Of a stretch of 64,000 bases of DNA, positions 8,285-17,166 are shown piece by piece (within the stretch, counting starts at the first letter, position 1; every line of letters begins with the position of its first letter). The position numbers and the translations under genes were made by a program. Source of the stretch: Mangrovimonas xylaniphaga (GTDB lineage Bacteria; Bacteroidota; Bacteroidia; Flavobacteriales; Flavobacteriaceae); the NCBI RefSeq assembly GCF_001280435.1, contig NZ_LBIP01000018.1, positions 496,001 to 560,000 on the forward strand. Direction: 5' to 3'. The notes beneath the pieces were generated by a model. The model searched no databases. It was not told the DNA's origin and was given only the letters and a program-made list of their open reading frames with translations.

Positions 8285-9568
8285 TTAAATTAGTTTGGAC
8301 AGTTTTTCAGTCAATGATTTTCTACTGTATTGTTGTAAGCCAATAGGCTGAGTCACTAATGAATTTGTTTTGTAAGCTTCAAAATACAATAATATTTGCG
8401 ACTTTATCCGTTGCTTTTCATCGTAATAAAAATAGTGTCCTGTGTTGGTTTCCTTAATGATGCGCTCCACATCGGATTGCATAGGCCCAATTGCAATGAT
8501 TGGTGTGTTGGAAATCATATACTCAAACAATTTCCCTGGAATGATCACTTTGGTATCTTCTGAATCTATTTCAATTAGCAACAACACTTGCGATTGCATT
8601 TGAGCTTTTATAGCTTCGGTATGCGGTACATAGCCTTCCAAATGAACATACTCCTTTAAATTATGAATATAAATGGACTGCAATACGTCGTCACTAACCA
8701 CCCCTGTCAAATTCAGTTGAAATGCTTTCCGGAAGTCTTCATATTCATCAATCACCTCAGAAATAGCTTGCCACAATTCAACAGGATTACGTTCAGACAA
8801 TAAAGACCCAATATGGGACATCGTAAACTTTTTATCCTTCTCTGGTCTAGCGACCTTATGAGTATCGTATCCGTTGGTGATCACAGTAATGGGCTGGCTT
8901 GTTTTGGTTTCAAACTCCAATTTGGTGTTATTACTAGTTACCAAAATATGGTCGGCAGTTTGCAACACTTGCTGCTCCAATTTCAAGTGCTTTTCTTTGG
9001 CAGATTTCGACAGCCTAAGTTGCTTGTGATAACCAATTGTAGTCCAAGGATCCCTAAAATCTGCAATCCAGGTAGCTCCTAACCTAGCCTTTAATTGCAT
9101 TCCTATTAAATGCAAACTATGCGGAGGCCCTGTGGTTATAATCGTTTCAATATTATTCTTTGCAATATATTCTGAAAGAAATTCAACCGAAGGGCTTACC
9201 CAACTTTTACGGGCATCCGGAATAAAAAAGTTTCCACGTACATACAGCAAGAGCTTTTGAATAAAGGATTGTTTCTTAGCTTTTGGAATCACACCAGAGC
9301 TAATCTCACTGGCTTTGTTCTTGGAAATGAAATTGGCAAAACGATACGGTTCTTTAATAGGAAGTTTTAAAACCGTGGTGCCTTCTGGCACCTCGTTCAA
9401 CATATTTTGGTCCACAATGGGATAATTGGGGTTCTCCGGACAAAACACGATAGGTTCCACACCAAACTGTGGCAAATACTTTACGAATTTCAACCAGCGT
9501 TGCACCCCAGGTCCGCCAGCTGGAGGCCAATAATATGTTATAATGAGTGCTTTTTTAGGCACCTTCAT
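8285..9568 (-). CDS. Glycosyltransferase (GT4-like)
   Basis: 427 residues, cytoplasmic or membrane-associated. The N-terminus has the GT-B donor/acceptor loop pattern YYWPPAGGPGVQRW. A middle ITTGPPHS.H segment and DFRDPW are typical of bacterial group 1/GT4-like enzymes, and the C-terminal domain carries GKLFEYMISNTPIIAIGP, with the E-x7-E-like nucleotide-sugar region. It overlaps the end of the YfhO-like gene by 14 bases and precedes the flippase, so it is co-transcribed with them. Probably adds a sugar to a surface polysaccharide or glycolipid; specificity unknown. Confidence 0.88.
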   Translation of the reverse strand: MKVPKKALIITYYWPPAGGPGVQRWLKFVKYLPQFGVEPIVFCPENPNYPIVDQNMLNEVPEGTTVLKLPIKEPYRFANFISKNKASEISSGVIPKAKKQSFIQKLLLYVRGNFFIPDARKSWVSPSVEFLSEYIAKNNIETIITTGPPHSLHLIGMQLKARLGATWIADFRDPWTTIGYHKQLRLSKSAKEKHLKLEQQVLQTADHILVTSNNTKLEFETKTSQPITVITNGYDTHKVARPEKDKKFTMSHIGSLLSERNPVELWQAISEVIDEYEDFRKAFQLNLTGVVSDDVLQSIYIHNLKEYVHLEGYVPHTEAIKAQMQSQVLLLIEIDSEDTKVIIPGKLFEYMISNTPIIAIGPMQSDVERIIKETNTGHYFYYDEKQRIKSQILLYFEAYKTNSLVTQPIGLQQYSRKSLTEKLSKLI

Positions 9569-11978
9569 TCATTTTTTTATATCCAAAAAATACGCCTCCA
9601 ATAAGTAACAATACCAACACAATGGAACTCGCTAAAGAAATCTTGCTCCCTGTAGCGATTACTTTTGGTTCAAACTTAAACTCTATGGTGTGCGTACCTG
9701 ATGGCACGTTCATTCCTCGCAAGACATAATCTACTCTCGTATGTTCTGCAGCAATCCCATCTACATAGGCCTGCCAACCATGACCGTAGTAAATTTCAGA
9801 AAACACTACAAAACCGTCATTTGAATTATTAGAAGTATATTTTAAGTAATTCGGTTTAAAATCAGTTAAAGTGATGGTCGCCAAAGAATCTACCGAAAAC
9901 TTTTTCGATTCAATTGGCAAAGAAGAAATCGCCGTAGTTTTGGTATTCAAACTATCCAATAACAACATTTCCTCATTGGCCGTTTCCACAGCTTTCAACT
10001 CCGAAATAAACCAAGCATTACCATTAGCTTCTTCATTGGTATAAGGAAACACAGTTCCCTTTTCATCTTGTGCTATGATATACTTTGCATTTAGCATATT
10101 AAGCACTTCCATATTGTTCTTGGACACATGGAATTCATACAATTCATTATAACGTCCCAATTTCGCCGCATGATACCCACTTAAAGAGTTATGGAAATAA
10201 GAAGCTCTAGCCCCTCCCGAAGTTAAGTCAAACACTCTATAATGTGATTGATCCTTCATGATTTCCTGATCTACTGCAGAAGCTTGGTACGGATTGTTTA
10301 CTTTTAAAGAAGACACAAAATTGTCGTTGTTCACATAACGTCTATCCACCCCTACCAAGTCAAAAGCAATCAATAAAGCCATTATCAAAATGACTTTCCC
10401 TTGAGATAATTTCTCGCGAAGAAATAAGAAAATAGTCCCAGAAGCCAATAGTACCAAAACCAAAGTTCTGATGGTATCTGCGGTAAACATAGACTTTCTA
10501 TCTTCTCTTAAAGCATCTACAAAACTTTGCCCATACTCGCCATAAGCCTGACGGAAATAACCATCATTTACTCCCACAAAATCTAAAAAAGAAGATTTAA
10601 ACAATAAAAAAACTAAAGCCAAACCACCCGTAATCATCGCCGAATACTTTAAGGCCTTTTCCTTGGTTTCCTTGTTGTCTTCATTTTTAAATAATTGGGT
10701 AAGTCCCAAAATAGCCAATACAGGAATACATAATTCCAAAATTACTTGGATGGAACTAACTGCTCTAAACTTGTTATATAATGGGACATAGTCTATAAAT
10801 AGATCTGTTAGGAACCCTAAATTCTTTCCATAGGACAATAATAAGGATAGTATAGAGCCTCCCACAAGCCACCATTTCAAGCGACCTTTCACCAAAAACA
10901 AGGCCAAAACAAACAGGAACAACACTACAGCTCCTATATAGGCAGGTGCTTCCACAATGCTTTGGTCTCCCCAATACGTTGGTGTGGCCTGCACTTCTCT
11001 CGCAGCCTCAACCGGAGATGCCCCAATATTGGTATAAAATTTATACATGGCCGAATCTGGCCCCACATCTTCGTGACTTCCACCTCCCATAAATCTTGGG
11101 ATATACAAGTTGAAAGTTTCCAACAATCCATAACTGTACTCCGTGATGTAATCTTTACTTAAGCCACTGGTTACTTCTTTTGGAGAACCATCAGCATTAA
11201 TGGTCAATTCACTTTTACCACGGGTACTTTCTTTAACATATTCCTGAGTCGCCATGATGTTCGTGGCATTCAGCCCAACAGCCAAAATAGCAGCTACAGC
11301 CATTATCGCAACCGATTTAAAGAAATGAGGCAATTCCTTATTTCTATAAGCATCCACCAAATAAGCCACACCCAAAACCAATACCAACAACAGTAAATAA
11401 TAGGTCATTTGAAAGTGGTTGGCACAGATTTCCAAGGCCAAAGCAACGGCGGTTAATAGAAAACCTCCGATATATTTTTTTCTAAAAGTTAGCAAAATTC
11501 CACTCAAAACCAATGGCATATAAGCAATGGCATGTGCCTTGGCATTATGACCAACTCCCAGAATAATAATAAGATAGGTTGAAAAACCAAAGGCTAAAGC
11601 ACCTAAACCTGCCAGCTTAAAGTCCACCTTTAGTACCAATAGTAGAATATAAAACCCTATAAAATATAGAAATAGATAATCGGCTGGTCTTGGTAAAAAC
11701 CGAAGTGCCAAATCTAATTTCTTGATGTAGTTATGTGGGTAATGGGCCCCTAATTGATATGTTGGCATGCCCCCAAAGGCACTGTTAGTCCAATAGGTTT
11801 CTGTTCCCGTTTCCTCTCTAAAATCGTTTTGTTGTTTGGCCATCCCCTTATAGTGCATAATATCACTTTGGAAGATTTCCTTTCCTTTTAAAACCGGGCT
11901 AAAATATGCTAATGAAACAACAATAAAACCTACTAAAACCAGTAAGTGTGGAAGAATTCTTTTAATTGGAAAATGCAT
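9555..11978 (-). CDS. YfhO-family integral membrane protein
   Basis: 807 residues. Roughly 12 membrane helices in the first 550 residues resemble the GT-C fold of YfhO-type proteins. A periplasmic beta-rich domain occupies about 560-780 and a last helix is near 785-803. Early acidic residues (FQSDIMHYKGM, around residue 40) sit in the first extracytoplasmic loop, where GT-C enzymes keep catalytic Asp/Glu. Family members are proposed to glycosylate lipoteichoic acid or other cell-surface acceptors in Firmicutes; the flavobacterial role is unknown. It is the second gene of a glycan operon and overlaps the glycosyltransferase by 14 bases. Confidence 0.85.
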   Translation of the reverse strand: MHFPIKRILPHLLVLVGFIVVSLAYFSPVLKGKEIFQSDIMHYKGMAKQQNDFREETGTETYWTNSAFGGMPTYQLGAHYPHNYIKKLDLALRFLPRPADYLFLYFIGFYILLLVLKVDFKLAGLGALAFGFSTYLIIILGVGHNAKAHAIAYMPLVLSGILLTFRKKYIGGFLLTAVALALEICANHFQMTYYLLLLVLVLGVAYLVDAYRNKELPHFFKSVAIMAVAAILAVGLNATNIMATQEYVKESTRGKSELTINADGSPKEVTSGLSKDYITEYSYGLLETFNLYIPRFMGGGSHEDVGPDSAMYKFYTNIGASPVEAAREVQATPTYWGDQSIVEAPAYIGAVVLFLFVLALFLVKGRLKWWLVGGSILSLLLSYGKNLGFLTDLFIDYVPLYNKFRAVSSIQVILELCIPVLAILGLTQLFKNEDNKETKEKALKYSAMITGGLALVFLLFKSSFLDFVGVNDGYFRQAYGEYGQSFVDALREDRKSMFTADTIRTLVLVLLASGTIFLFLREKLSQGKVILIMALLIAFDLVGVDRRYVNNDNFVSSLKVNNPYQASAVDQEIMKDQSHYRVFDLTSGGARASYFHNSLSGYHAAKLGRYNELYEFHVSKNNMEVLNMLNAKYIIAQDEKGTVFPYTNEEANGNAWFISELKAVETANEEMLLLDSLNTKTTAISSLPIESKKFSVDSLATITLTDFKPNYLKYTSNNSNDGFVVFSEIYYGHGWQAYVDGIAAEHTRVDYVLRGMNVPSGTHTIEFKFEPKVIATGSKISLASSIVLVLLLIGGVFFGYKKMNEGA

Positions 11979-12007
11979 GAATATATATTATCGAATGATT
12001 GCGAAAA

Positions 12008-12292
12008 TTAATCAATTTCTTCGTAATCTATATATTCTCCTACGGTTTTATTTGAAGTGTTATCGGTTTTGGGCATCTTGTCAATGACCGTTTCCCCTAC
12101 CTTTTCTTTTTCTTCTTTTCTATTTGGTTGTTGCTGTTGAAATTGTCCTCCAAAACGTTCCTGCATTTTTTTGGACATATAACGCACCAAAAGCGGCGCA
12201 AAAATCCTGGAAAGGATTTTCAATCCGTAATAAATCAGCAGTATTATTAATATTGTTCTTAAAAGGCCCACCGCAGATGCTGTTTGCAACAT
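12008..12292 (-). CDS. DUF4834 family small membrane protein
   Basis: 94 residues. One N-terminal membrane helix (about 8-30) is followed by a basic Q-rich stretch (QERFGGQFQQQQPNRKEEKEK) and an acidic C-terminus ending GEYIDYEEID. This layout is characteristic of the Bacteroidota-specific DUF4834. Function unknown. It lies 29 bases upstream of the YfhO-like gene and probably shares its promoter, making it the first gene of the glycan operon. Confidence 0.82.
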   Translation of the reverse strand: MLQTASAVGLLRTILIILLIYYGLKILSRIFAPLLVRYMSKKMQERFGGQFQQQQPNRKEEKEKVGETVIDKMPKTDNTSNKTVGEYIDYEEID

Positions 12293-12306
12293 GAATTATT
12301 TTTTGT

Positions 12307-12314
12307 CAAAAATA
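12307..12314 (-). promoter_or_regulatory. -7 promoter element for the glycan operon
   Basis: The minus strand reads TATTTTTG, an exact TAnnTTTG match, 15 bases before the DUF4834 start codon. No clear -33 TTG is seen at the expected distance. Confidence 0.5.
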
Positions 12315-12419
12315 CAATTCTCTTTCCTTAAACACCCGCATAAAACCTTAAAAAAAATATAAAATAGAATTGACATTCCATCGTTTTAAGGGTATCCTAT
12401 TAGAATGAAAAAATTTATG

Positions 12420-12427
12420 TAGTTTTG
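12420..12427 (+). promoter_or_regulatory. -7 promoter element for the gene at 12470
   Basis: TAGTTTTG matches TAnnTTTG exactly and lies about 43 bases before the first possible ATG, which is room for a short leader. Confidence 0.5.
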
Positions 12428-12469
12428 AAATCAAACAGTACACTAACAAAGCCCAACCTCTAAAACGCT

Positions 12470-13438
12470 ATGTACCAAATGAAACCCATGAAAACCTATT
12501 TATTATTACTGGCCTTTTTGGCGTCTTCCACATCCTTTGCTCAATATACCGATGTTATCAACTCCAACCGCCCAGGGGTTTCTAGCAGTGCTTTTTCCGT
12601 TGGAACCAATGTGCTGCAATTCGAGATGGGACCATATTATGTAAAGGAAAAGCACACCCCTCTTCAATACGAAGTATCTGGTTTTGGAGTAGATTTTATG
12701 GCGCGTTACGGACTGTTTTTTGAGCAATTGGAAATCAATTTAGAAGGGGTTTATCAAAACGACAAGTTCACCGATAACCGCTCTGCCATTTCTGAGAAAA
12801 CCAAGCGCTCCAACTTTAAAAACTTTACCCTTGGTGCCAAATATTTAATTTATGATCCTTATAAAAACCAAGAGGACAAACCTAATATTTATAGCTACCA
12901 TGCTAACAGAAAATTTCAATGGAAATCATTAATTCCAGCTGTTTCGGCCTATGTTGGTGCCAATTTCGATTCTAAAGACAATCCCTATACTGCACCGGAT
13001 GTAGAAGGCTTTAGCCCAAAAATTATGATTGCCACCCAAAACAATTTTTCCAACGGTTGGGTATTGGTCTTGAATTTTATAAAAGACAGAATAGGCTCTG
13101 AGTATTCGGATTTTCAATATATCATCACCTTAACCAAATCCTTAAACGAACAATGGGTACTGTTTGGTGAAACCCAAGGTATCAAAAGCGACTTTTACGC
13201 CGATAATTTGTTTAGATTTGGGGGTGCTTATCTTTGGAACAAAAATTTCCAGTTAGATACAGCCGTTACTTTGAATACCAAGGACACACCATCAGTATTC
13301 AATTTTAATATTGGAGCGTCTTACAGATTTGATTTCCACAAGGACAAAGAGCCAGATAACAACAATTCGGCCAAAGACGAAATGAAGCGTAAGCAACGCG
13401 CCAATAAAAACAAAAAGAAAATAGACACAGATTTTTAA
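12470..13438 (+). CDS. Outer-membrane protein, transporter/Phenol_MetA_deg-like
   Basis: 322 residues from the first ATG. Two further in-frame ATGs (12479, 12488) follow at once, and the third gives the neatest signal peptide (MKTYLLLLAFLASSTSFAQ), so it may be the true start. The mature part begins INSNRPGVSSSAFSVG, then alternating amphipathic strands with aromatic ends, as in a beta-barrel. The opening NRPG plus later GGAYLWNKNFQLD style fits the 'transporter' (PF13557-like) outer-membrane family. A Lys/Asn-rich tail closes the protein. Probably an outer-membrane porin-like barrel of unknown substrate. The next gene starts 39 bases later and may be co-transcribed. Confidence 0.65.
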   Translation: MYQMKPMKTYLLLLAFLASSTSFAQYTDVINSNRPGVSSSAFSVGTNVLQFEMGPYYVKEKHTPLQYEVSGFGVDFMARYGLFFEQLEINLEGVYQNDKFTDNRSAISEKTKRSNFKNFTLGAKYLIYDPYKNQEDKPNIYSYHANRKFQWKSLIPAVSAYVGANFDSKDNPYTAPDVEGFSPKIMIATQNNFSNGWVLVLNFIKDRIGSEYSDFQYIITLTKSLNEQWVLFGETQGIKSDFYADNLFRFGGAYLWNKNFQLDTAVTLNTKDTPSVFNFNIGASYRFDFHKDKEPDNNNSAKDEMKRKQRANKNKKKIDTDF

Positions 13439-13477
13439 TGACAGTGGCAAATCCAATTATTTTGCCCGAGGAGACAC

Positions 13478-14593
13478 ATGATTACAGTAAAAGAAATACA
13501 TTCCAAAAAAGACCTAACAGCATTCGTTAAATTTCCCTTCAAGCTTTATAAGAACAATAAATATTGGGTACCTCCCATGATCAAAGATGAAGTGGAAAGC
13601 TTCGATCCGGAATTAAACCCAGTTTTTAAGCATGCCCAGGCCTCTTATTTTTTAGCTTACAAAAACAATGAAATTGTTGGAAGAATTGCAGCCATTATCA
13701 ACTGGACCGAAGTAAAATCCCAAGACAAAAAAGTACGGTTTGGTTGGTTTGATGTGATTGATGATATAGAAGTGACCAAGGCACTTTTGGATAAGGTTAT
13801 TGAATACGGAAAAGCCCATAAATTAGAATTTATTGAAGGTCCTATGGGATTCTCCAATTTAGATAAGGTTGGTGTGTTAACCGAAGGCTACGACCAATTG
13901 AGTACTATGGTTACTTGGTATAATCATCCTTACTACGTCACCCATCTCGAAAAACTTGGTTACGTTAAACAGAAAGAATATATCGAAGGTTATTTTGATG
14001 TTGACAAGGTAAAAACTGAACAATTTGAGAGAATGGTTCCGCTTATTTCCAGAAGGTATGGTGTACGTTCCCTTAATTTTACAAAAATTGATGAGCTGTT
14101 GCCTTATGTAGACAAAATGTTTGACCTGTTCAATGAAACCTACTCCAAACTAGCTTCTTTTGTAGCTATTTCAGAAGAACAAAAGGATTATTTTAAAAAG
14201 AAGTATATCCCTTTGATCAACCCTAACTATATCAAATTCATTTTGGATAAAGACGATAATATCATTGCGTTTGCCATAGTATTACCTTCCTTTTCAAAAG
14301 CCATACAAAAGGCTAAAGGAAAAATGTTCCCATTTGGATTTTACCACTTATTGAAGGCTAAAAAACATAGCGAAGAAGCCGTCTTTTATTTAATAGGCGT
14401 GCATCCTGAATACCAAAACAAGGGGGTTACTGCTCTAATTTTTAAAGAATTCTACGACTCCTTCAGAAAAGATGGTGTAAAGCGATGTATAAGAACCCCT
14501 GAACTGGAAGAAAACATAGCCATTCACCAATTGTGGAAAAACTTTGAATCTCCAATAACAAAACGACGCAGAACCTACAGAAAAGATTTCTAG
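13478..14593 (+). CDS. GNAT-fold protein (YghO-like)
   Basis: 371 residues, soluble. The N-terminal half has FVKFPFKLYKNNKYWVPP and EIVGRIAAIIN (about residues 15-70), then EGPMGFSNLD (about 120-130). The C-terminal half has the GNAT acetyl-CoA motif region YLIGVHPEYQNKGVTALIF (about 305-325). This two-part layout matches long GNAT proteins of the YghO type, common in Bacteroidota, with unknown acceptors. A GAGGAG sequence precedes the ATG, an unusually strong Shine-Dalgarno for this lineage. A shared terminator separates it from the convergent aminotransferase-fold gene. Confidence 0.75.
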   Translation: MITVKEIHSKKDLTAFVKFPFKLYKNNKYWVPPMIKDEVESFDPELNPVFKHAQASYFLAYKNNEIVGRIAAIINWTEVKSQDKKVRFGWFDVIDDIEVTKALLDKVIEYGKAHKLEFIEGPMGFSNLDKVGVLTEGYDQLSTMVTWYNHPYYVTHLEKLGYVKQKEYIEGYFDVDKVKTEQFERMVPLISRRYGVRSLNFTKIDELLPYVDKMFDLFNETYSKLASFVAISEEQKDYFKKKYIPLINPNYIKFILDKDDNIIAFAIVLPSFSKAIQKAKGKMFPFGFYHLLKAKKHSEEAVFYLIGVHPEYQNKGVTALIFKEFYDSFRKDGVKRCIRTPELEENIAIHQLWKNFESPITKRRRTYRKDF

Positions 14594-14599
14594 CATAAA

Positions 14600-14626
14600 A
14601 AAAGCCACTTTAAAAAGTGGCTTTTC
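14600..14626. terminator. Bidirectional terminator
   Basis: An 11-bp perfect stem (14600-14610 with 14615-14625), with A and T runs on both sides, lies between convergent genes ending at 14593 and 14646. Confidence 0.9.
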
Positions 14627-14645
14627 TATTTTGTCTATTTTCCCA

Positions 14646-15905
14646 TTACTGCTCCATTGCAGCGGCAACAGCAGCAGAAAGTCTTTTATAAGTTCCATTC
14701 TCCAAACGCTCACGGATTGATGAGAAAGCTTCTAAAGTTTCTTGGATATCTTCCATGGTATGAGTAGCCGTTGGAATCATTCTTAAAAGAATCAATCCTT
14801 TTGGAATTACAGGATAAACTACGATAGAACAGAAAATTCCATAGTTCTCACGTAAATCCTTAACCAAAGCCATAGCCTCAGGAATACTTCCTTTAAGGTA
14901 CACCGGAGTTACACAACTTTGTGTAGTTCCCAAATCGAAACCACGGTCTCTTAAACCAGATTGCAATGCGTTTACATTCTCCCAAAGCTTGTTTTTAAGC
15001 TCAGGCATAGTTTTCAACATATCCAAACGTTTCAAAGCACCAACCACCAATTGCATTTGCAATGACTTGGCAAACATTTGAGAACGTAAGTTGTATTTTA
15101 AATAATCTATGATTTCTTGATCTGCAGCAATAAAAGCTCCTGTACTGGCCAATGACTTTGCAAACGTTGCAAAGTATACATCGATACCATCTTGAACTCC
15201 TTGCTCCTCACCTGCTCCAGCTCCAGTTTTCCCTAGAGTACCAAAACCGTGGGCATCATCCACCAAAAAGCGGAAGTTGAATTTTTCTTTAAGGGCTACA
15301 ATTTCCTTCAATTTTCCTTGCTCTCCACGCATACCGAACACCCCTTCAGAAATTACAAGAATTCCTCCTCCGGTTTGCTCAGCCATTTTAGTAGCTCTTT
15401 CTAAGTTTTTCTCTAAACTTTCAATATCATTGTGCTTATAGGTAAAACGTTTCCCCATATGCAAACGAACACCGTCAATAATACAGGCGTGTGCATCTAC
15501 ATCATAAACGATGATATCATCTTTAGAAACCAAAGCATCAATGGTAGATACCATTCCTTGGTAACCAAAATTTAAAAGGTAAGCAGCTTCCTTATTTACA
15601 AAATCAGCCAACTCACTCTGCAATTTTTCATGCAAATCTGTGTGACCAGACATCATACGAGCACCCATTGGGTACGCTGAACCATAAGCGATACCAGCTT
15701 CGGCATCTACTTTACGAACTTCTGGGTGGTTAGCTAATCCTAAATAATCATTAATACTCCAAGTGATAACTTCCTTTCCTTGGAATTTCATCCTGTTGGA
15801 AATTTGTCCTTCCAATTTTGGAAATACAAAATAGCCTTCAGCCTGAGAGGCCCATTTTCCTAAAGGTCCCTTATCCTTGTATATTTTATCAAATAAATCT
15901 TTCAT
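14646..15905 (-). CDS. capB: Alpha-oxoamine synthase, probable cysteate fatty acyltransferase
   Basis: 419 residues, PLP enzyme of the serine palmitoyltransferase/KBL/BioF family, which condenses an amino acid with an acyl thioester. Visible: the GSAYPMGARMMSGHTDLHEKL segment near residue 75 that shapes the acyl site, DDAHGFGTLG (PLP Asp and His, about 220), and the Schiff-base Lys in FATFAKSLAS (about 250). In flavobacteria this family makes either 3-ketosphinganine (from serine) or 3-ketocapnine (from cysteate). The adjacent cysteine-synthase-like gene favours the sulfonolipid route, so I call it CapB-like; serine palmitoyltransferase remains possible. It has its own promoter element and a terminator lies between it and the upstream gene, so the two may be separately transcribed. 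Confidence 0.75.
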   Translation of the reverse strand: MKDLFDKIYKDKGPLGKWASQAEGYFVFPKLEGQISNRMKFQGKEVITWSINDYLGLANHPEVRKVDAEAGIAYGSAYPMGARMMSGHTDLHEKLQSELADFVNKEAAYLLNFGYQGMVSTIDALVSKDDIIVYDVDAHACIIDGVRLHMGKRFTYKHNDIESLEKNLERATKMAEQTGGGILVISEGVFGMRGEQGKLKEIVALKEKFNFRFLVDDAHGFGTLGKTGAGAGEEQGVQDGIDVYFATFAKSLASTGAFIAADQEIIDYLKYNLRSQMFAKSLQMQLVVGALKRLDMLKTMPELKNKLWENVNALQSGLRDRGFDLGTTQSCVTPVYLKGSIPEAMALVKDLRENYGIFCSIVVYPVIPKGLILLRMIPTATHTMEDIQETLEAFSSIRERLENGTYKRLSAAVAAAMEQ

Positions 15906-15934
15906 TAAAGCTAAAATTTGTCTAGTTATAGCGG

Positions 15935-15942
15935 CAAAATTA
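15935..15942 (-). promoter_or_regulatory. -7 promoter element for the oxoamine synthase
   Basis: The minus strand reads TAATTTTG, an exact TAnnTTTG match, 30 bases before the ATG at 15905. Confidence 0.5.
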
Positions 15943-16008
15943 GTTAATTCTATCCGCTTTGCATAATTAATTTATAAACTTGTGTTCATAATTTTAATGC
16001 ACAAAAAA

Positions 16009-16038
16009 ACCTATCATCTAAACGGTTATATGATAGGC
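16009..16038 (-). terminator. Terminator after the cysteine-synthase-like gene
   Basis: A 9-bp stem (16009-16017 with 16030-16038, one G-U in the minus-strand RNA) with a 12-base loop, then seven T on the minus strand, 22 bases past the stop codon. Confidence 0.75.
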
Positions 16039-16059
16039 TTTCTTACTGAATTATGAATC

Positions 16060-17094
16060 TTATTTTACGTATTGAATCGCTTCGATTTCAGTTTTGCTAT
16101 CAAAGAAACCTTGTTCTTCCATCCACTTATCACTGTACACTTTACTCATATAACGTGATCCATGGTCTGGGAAAATCACAACAACTTTATCGCCTTTTTT
16201 AAACTCACCTTCAGCACTTAGTTGCTTAATGGCTTGCATGGCAGCACCACTGGTGTAGCCCACAAAAAGACCTTCCGTTCTTGATATTTCTCTAGCAGTA
16301 TGGGCACTTTCCTCGTCTGTTACCTTGATAAATTTATCGATAACATCAAAGTCTGTAGCCGAAGGAATCAGGTTTTTACCTAAACCTTCTATTCTGTATG
16401 GATAGATTTCCTTTTCGTCAAACTCTTTGGTTTCGTGGTACTTTTTCAATACCGAACCATAAGCGTCTACTCCTATCACCTTTACATTTGGATTTTGCTC
16501 TTTCAGGTACTTAGCGGTTCCTGAAATAGTTCCTCCTGTACCACTACAAGCAATCAAATGCGTGATTTGACCTTCGGTTTGTTCCCAAATTTCAGGACCC
16601 GTGCTATTGTAGTGAGAATCTGTATTTAATTGATTGAAATACTGGTTAATGTAGACAGAGCCTTTAATTTCTTCGTGTAAACGCTTAGCTACTTGATAGT
16701 ACGAACGAGGATCATCTGCTTTCACATGGGCTGGGCAAACATAAACTTTTGCTCCCATTGATTTCAGCATGTCAATTTTATCTGCTGAAGATTTTGAGCT
16801 CACCGCAAGGATACATTCGTAGCCTTTAATGATGCTCACCATTGCCACACTAAATCCAGTATTTCCAGAAGTAGTTTCGATAATGGTATCTCCCGGTGCC
16901 AAAATTCCTTTTTTCTCGGCTTCTTCAATGATGTGCAGTGCAATTCTGTCTTTAGAAGAATGTCCTGGGTTGAAAGCTTCTACTTTAGCATAGAAGTCAC
17001 CATCGAAGTTTGAAGTCATCTTGTTTAATTTGATAAGTGGTGTTTTCCCTATGAGTTCCAACACATTATCAAATACTTGTAAGTTTTCTTTCAT
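16060..17094 (-). CDS. capA: PLP-dependent cysteine-synthase-family enzyme, probable cysteate synthase
   Basis: 344 residues, fold-type II PLP enzyme. The Schiff-base Lys is in HSSKDRIA (about residue 48). The substrate loop is TTSGNTGFS (about 80), the phosphate-binding loop is [11 protein letters not shown] (about 190), and VGYTSGAAM is near 285. The GHSSKDR loop differs from the NPGGSVKDR of housekeeping CysK, and the protein is longer than CysK (about 310). Next to an alpha-oxoamine synthase, the natural reading is cysteate synthase (O-phosphoserine plus sulfite to cysteate) for capnine-type sulfonolipids. Cysteine or cystathionine synthesis is the alternative. A TAnnTTTG element precedes it and a terminator follows. 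Confidence 0.7.
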   Translation of the reverse strand: MKENLQVFDNVLELIGKTPLIKLNKMTSNFDGDFYAKVEAFNPGHSSKDRIALHIIEEAEKKGILAPGDTIIETTSGNTGFSVAMVSIIKGYECILAVSSKSSADKIDMLKSMGAKVYVCPAHVKADDPRSYYQVAKRLHEEIKGSVYINQYFNQLNTDSHYNSTGPEIWEQTEGQITHLIACSGTGGTISGTAKYLKEQNPNVKVIGVDAYGSVLKKYHETKEFDEKEIYPYRIEGLGKNLIPSATDFDVIDKFIKVTDEESAHTAREISRTEGLFVGYTSGAAMQAIKQLSAEGEFKKGDKVVVIFPDHGSRYMSKVYSDKWMEEQGFFDSKTEIEAIQYVK

Positions 17095-17143
17095 AAATGC
17101 TATTTATCAGTCACAAATTAAAAAAATGTCACCTAAAACCTCG

Positions 17144-17151
17144 CAAAAATA
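17144..17151 (-). promoter_or_regulatory. -7 promoter element for the cysteine-synthase-like gene
   Basis: The minus strand reads TATTTTTG, an exact TAnnTTTG match, 50 bases before the ATG at 17094 and just past the oligopeptidase stop codon. Confidence 0.5.
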
Positions 17152-17166
17152 ACGTTTTTTTTTTAA

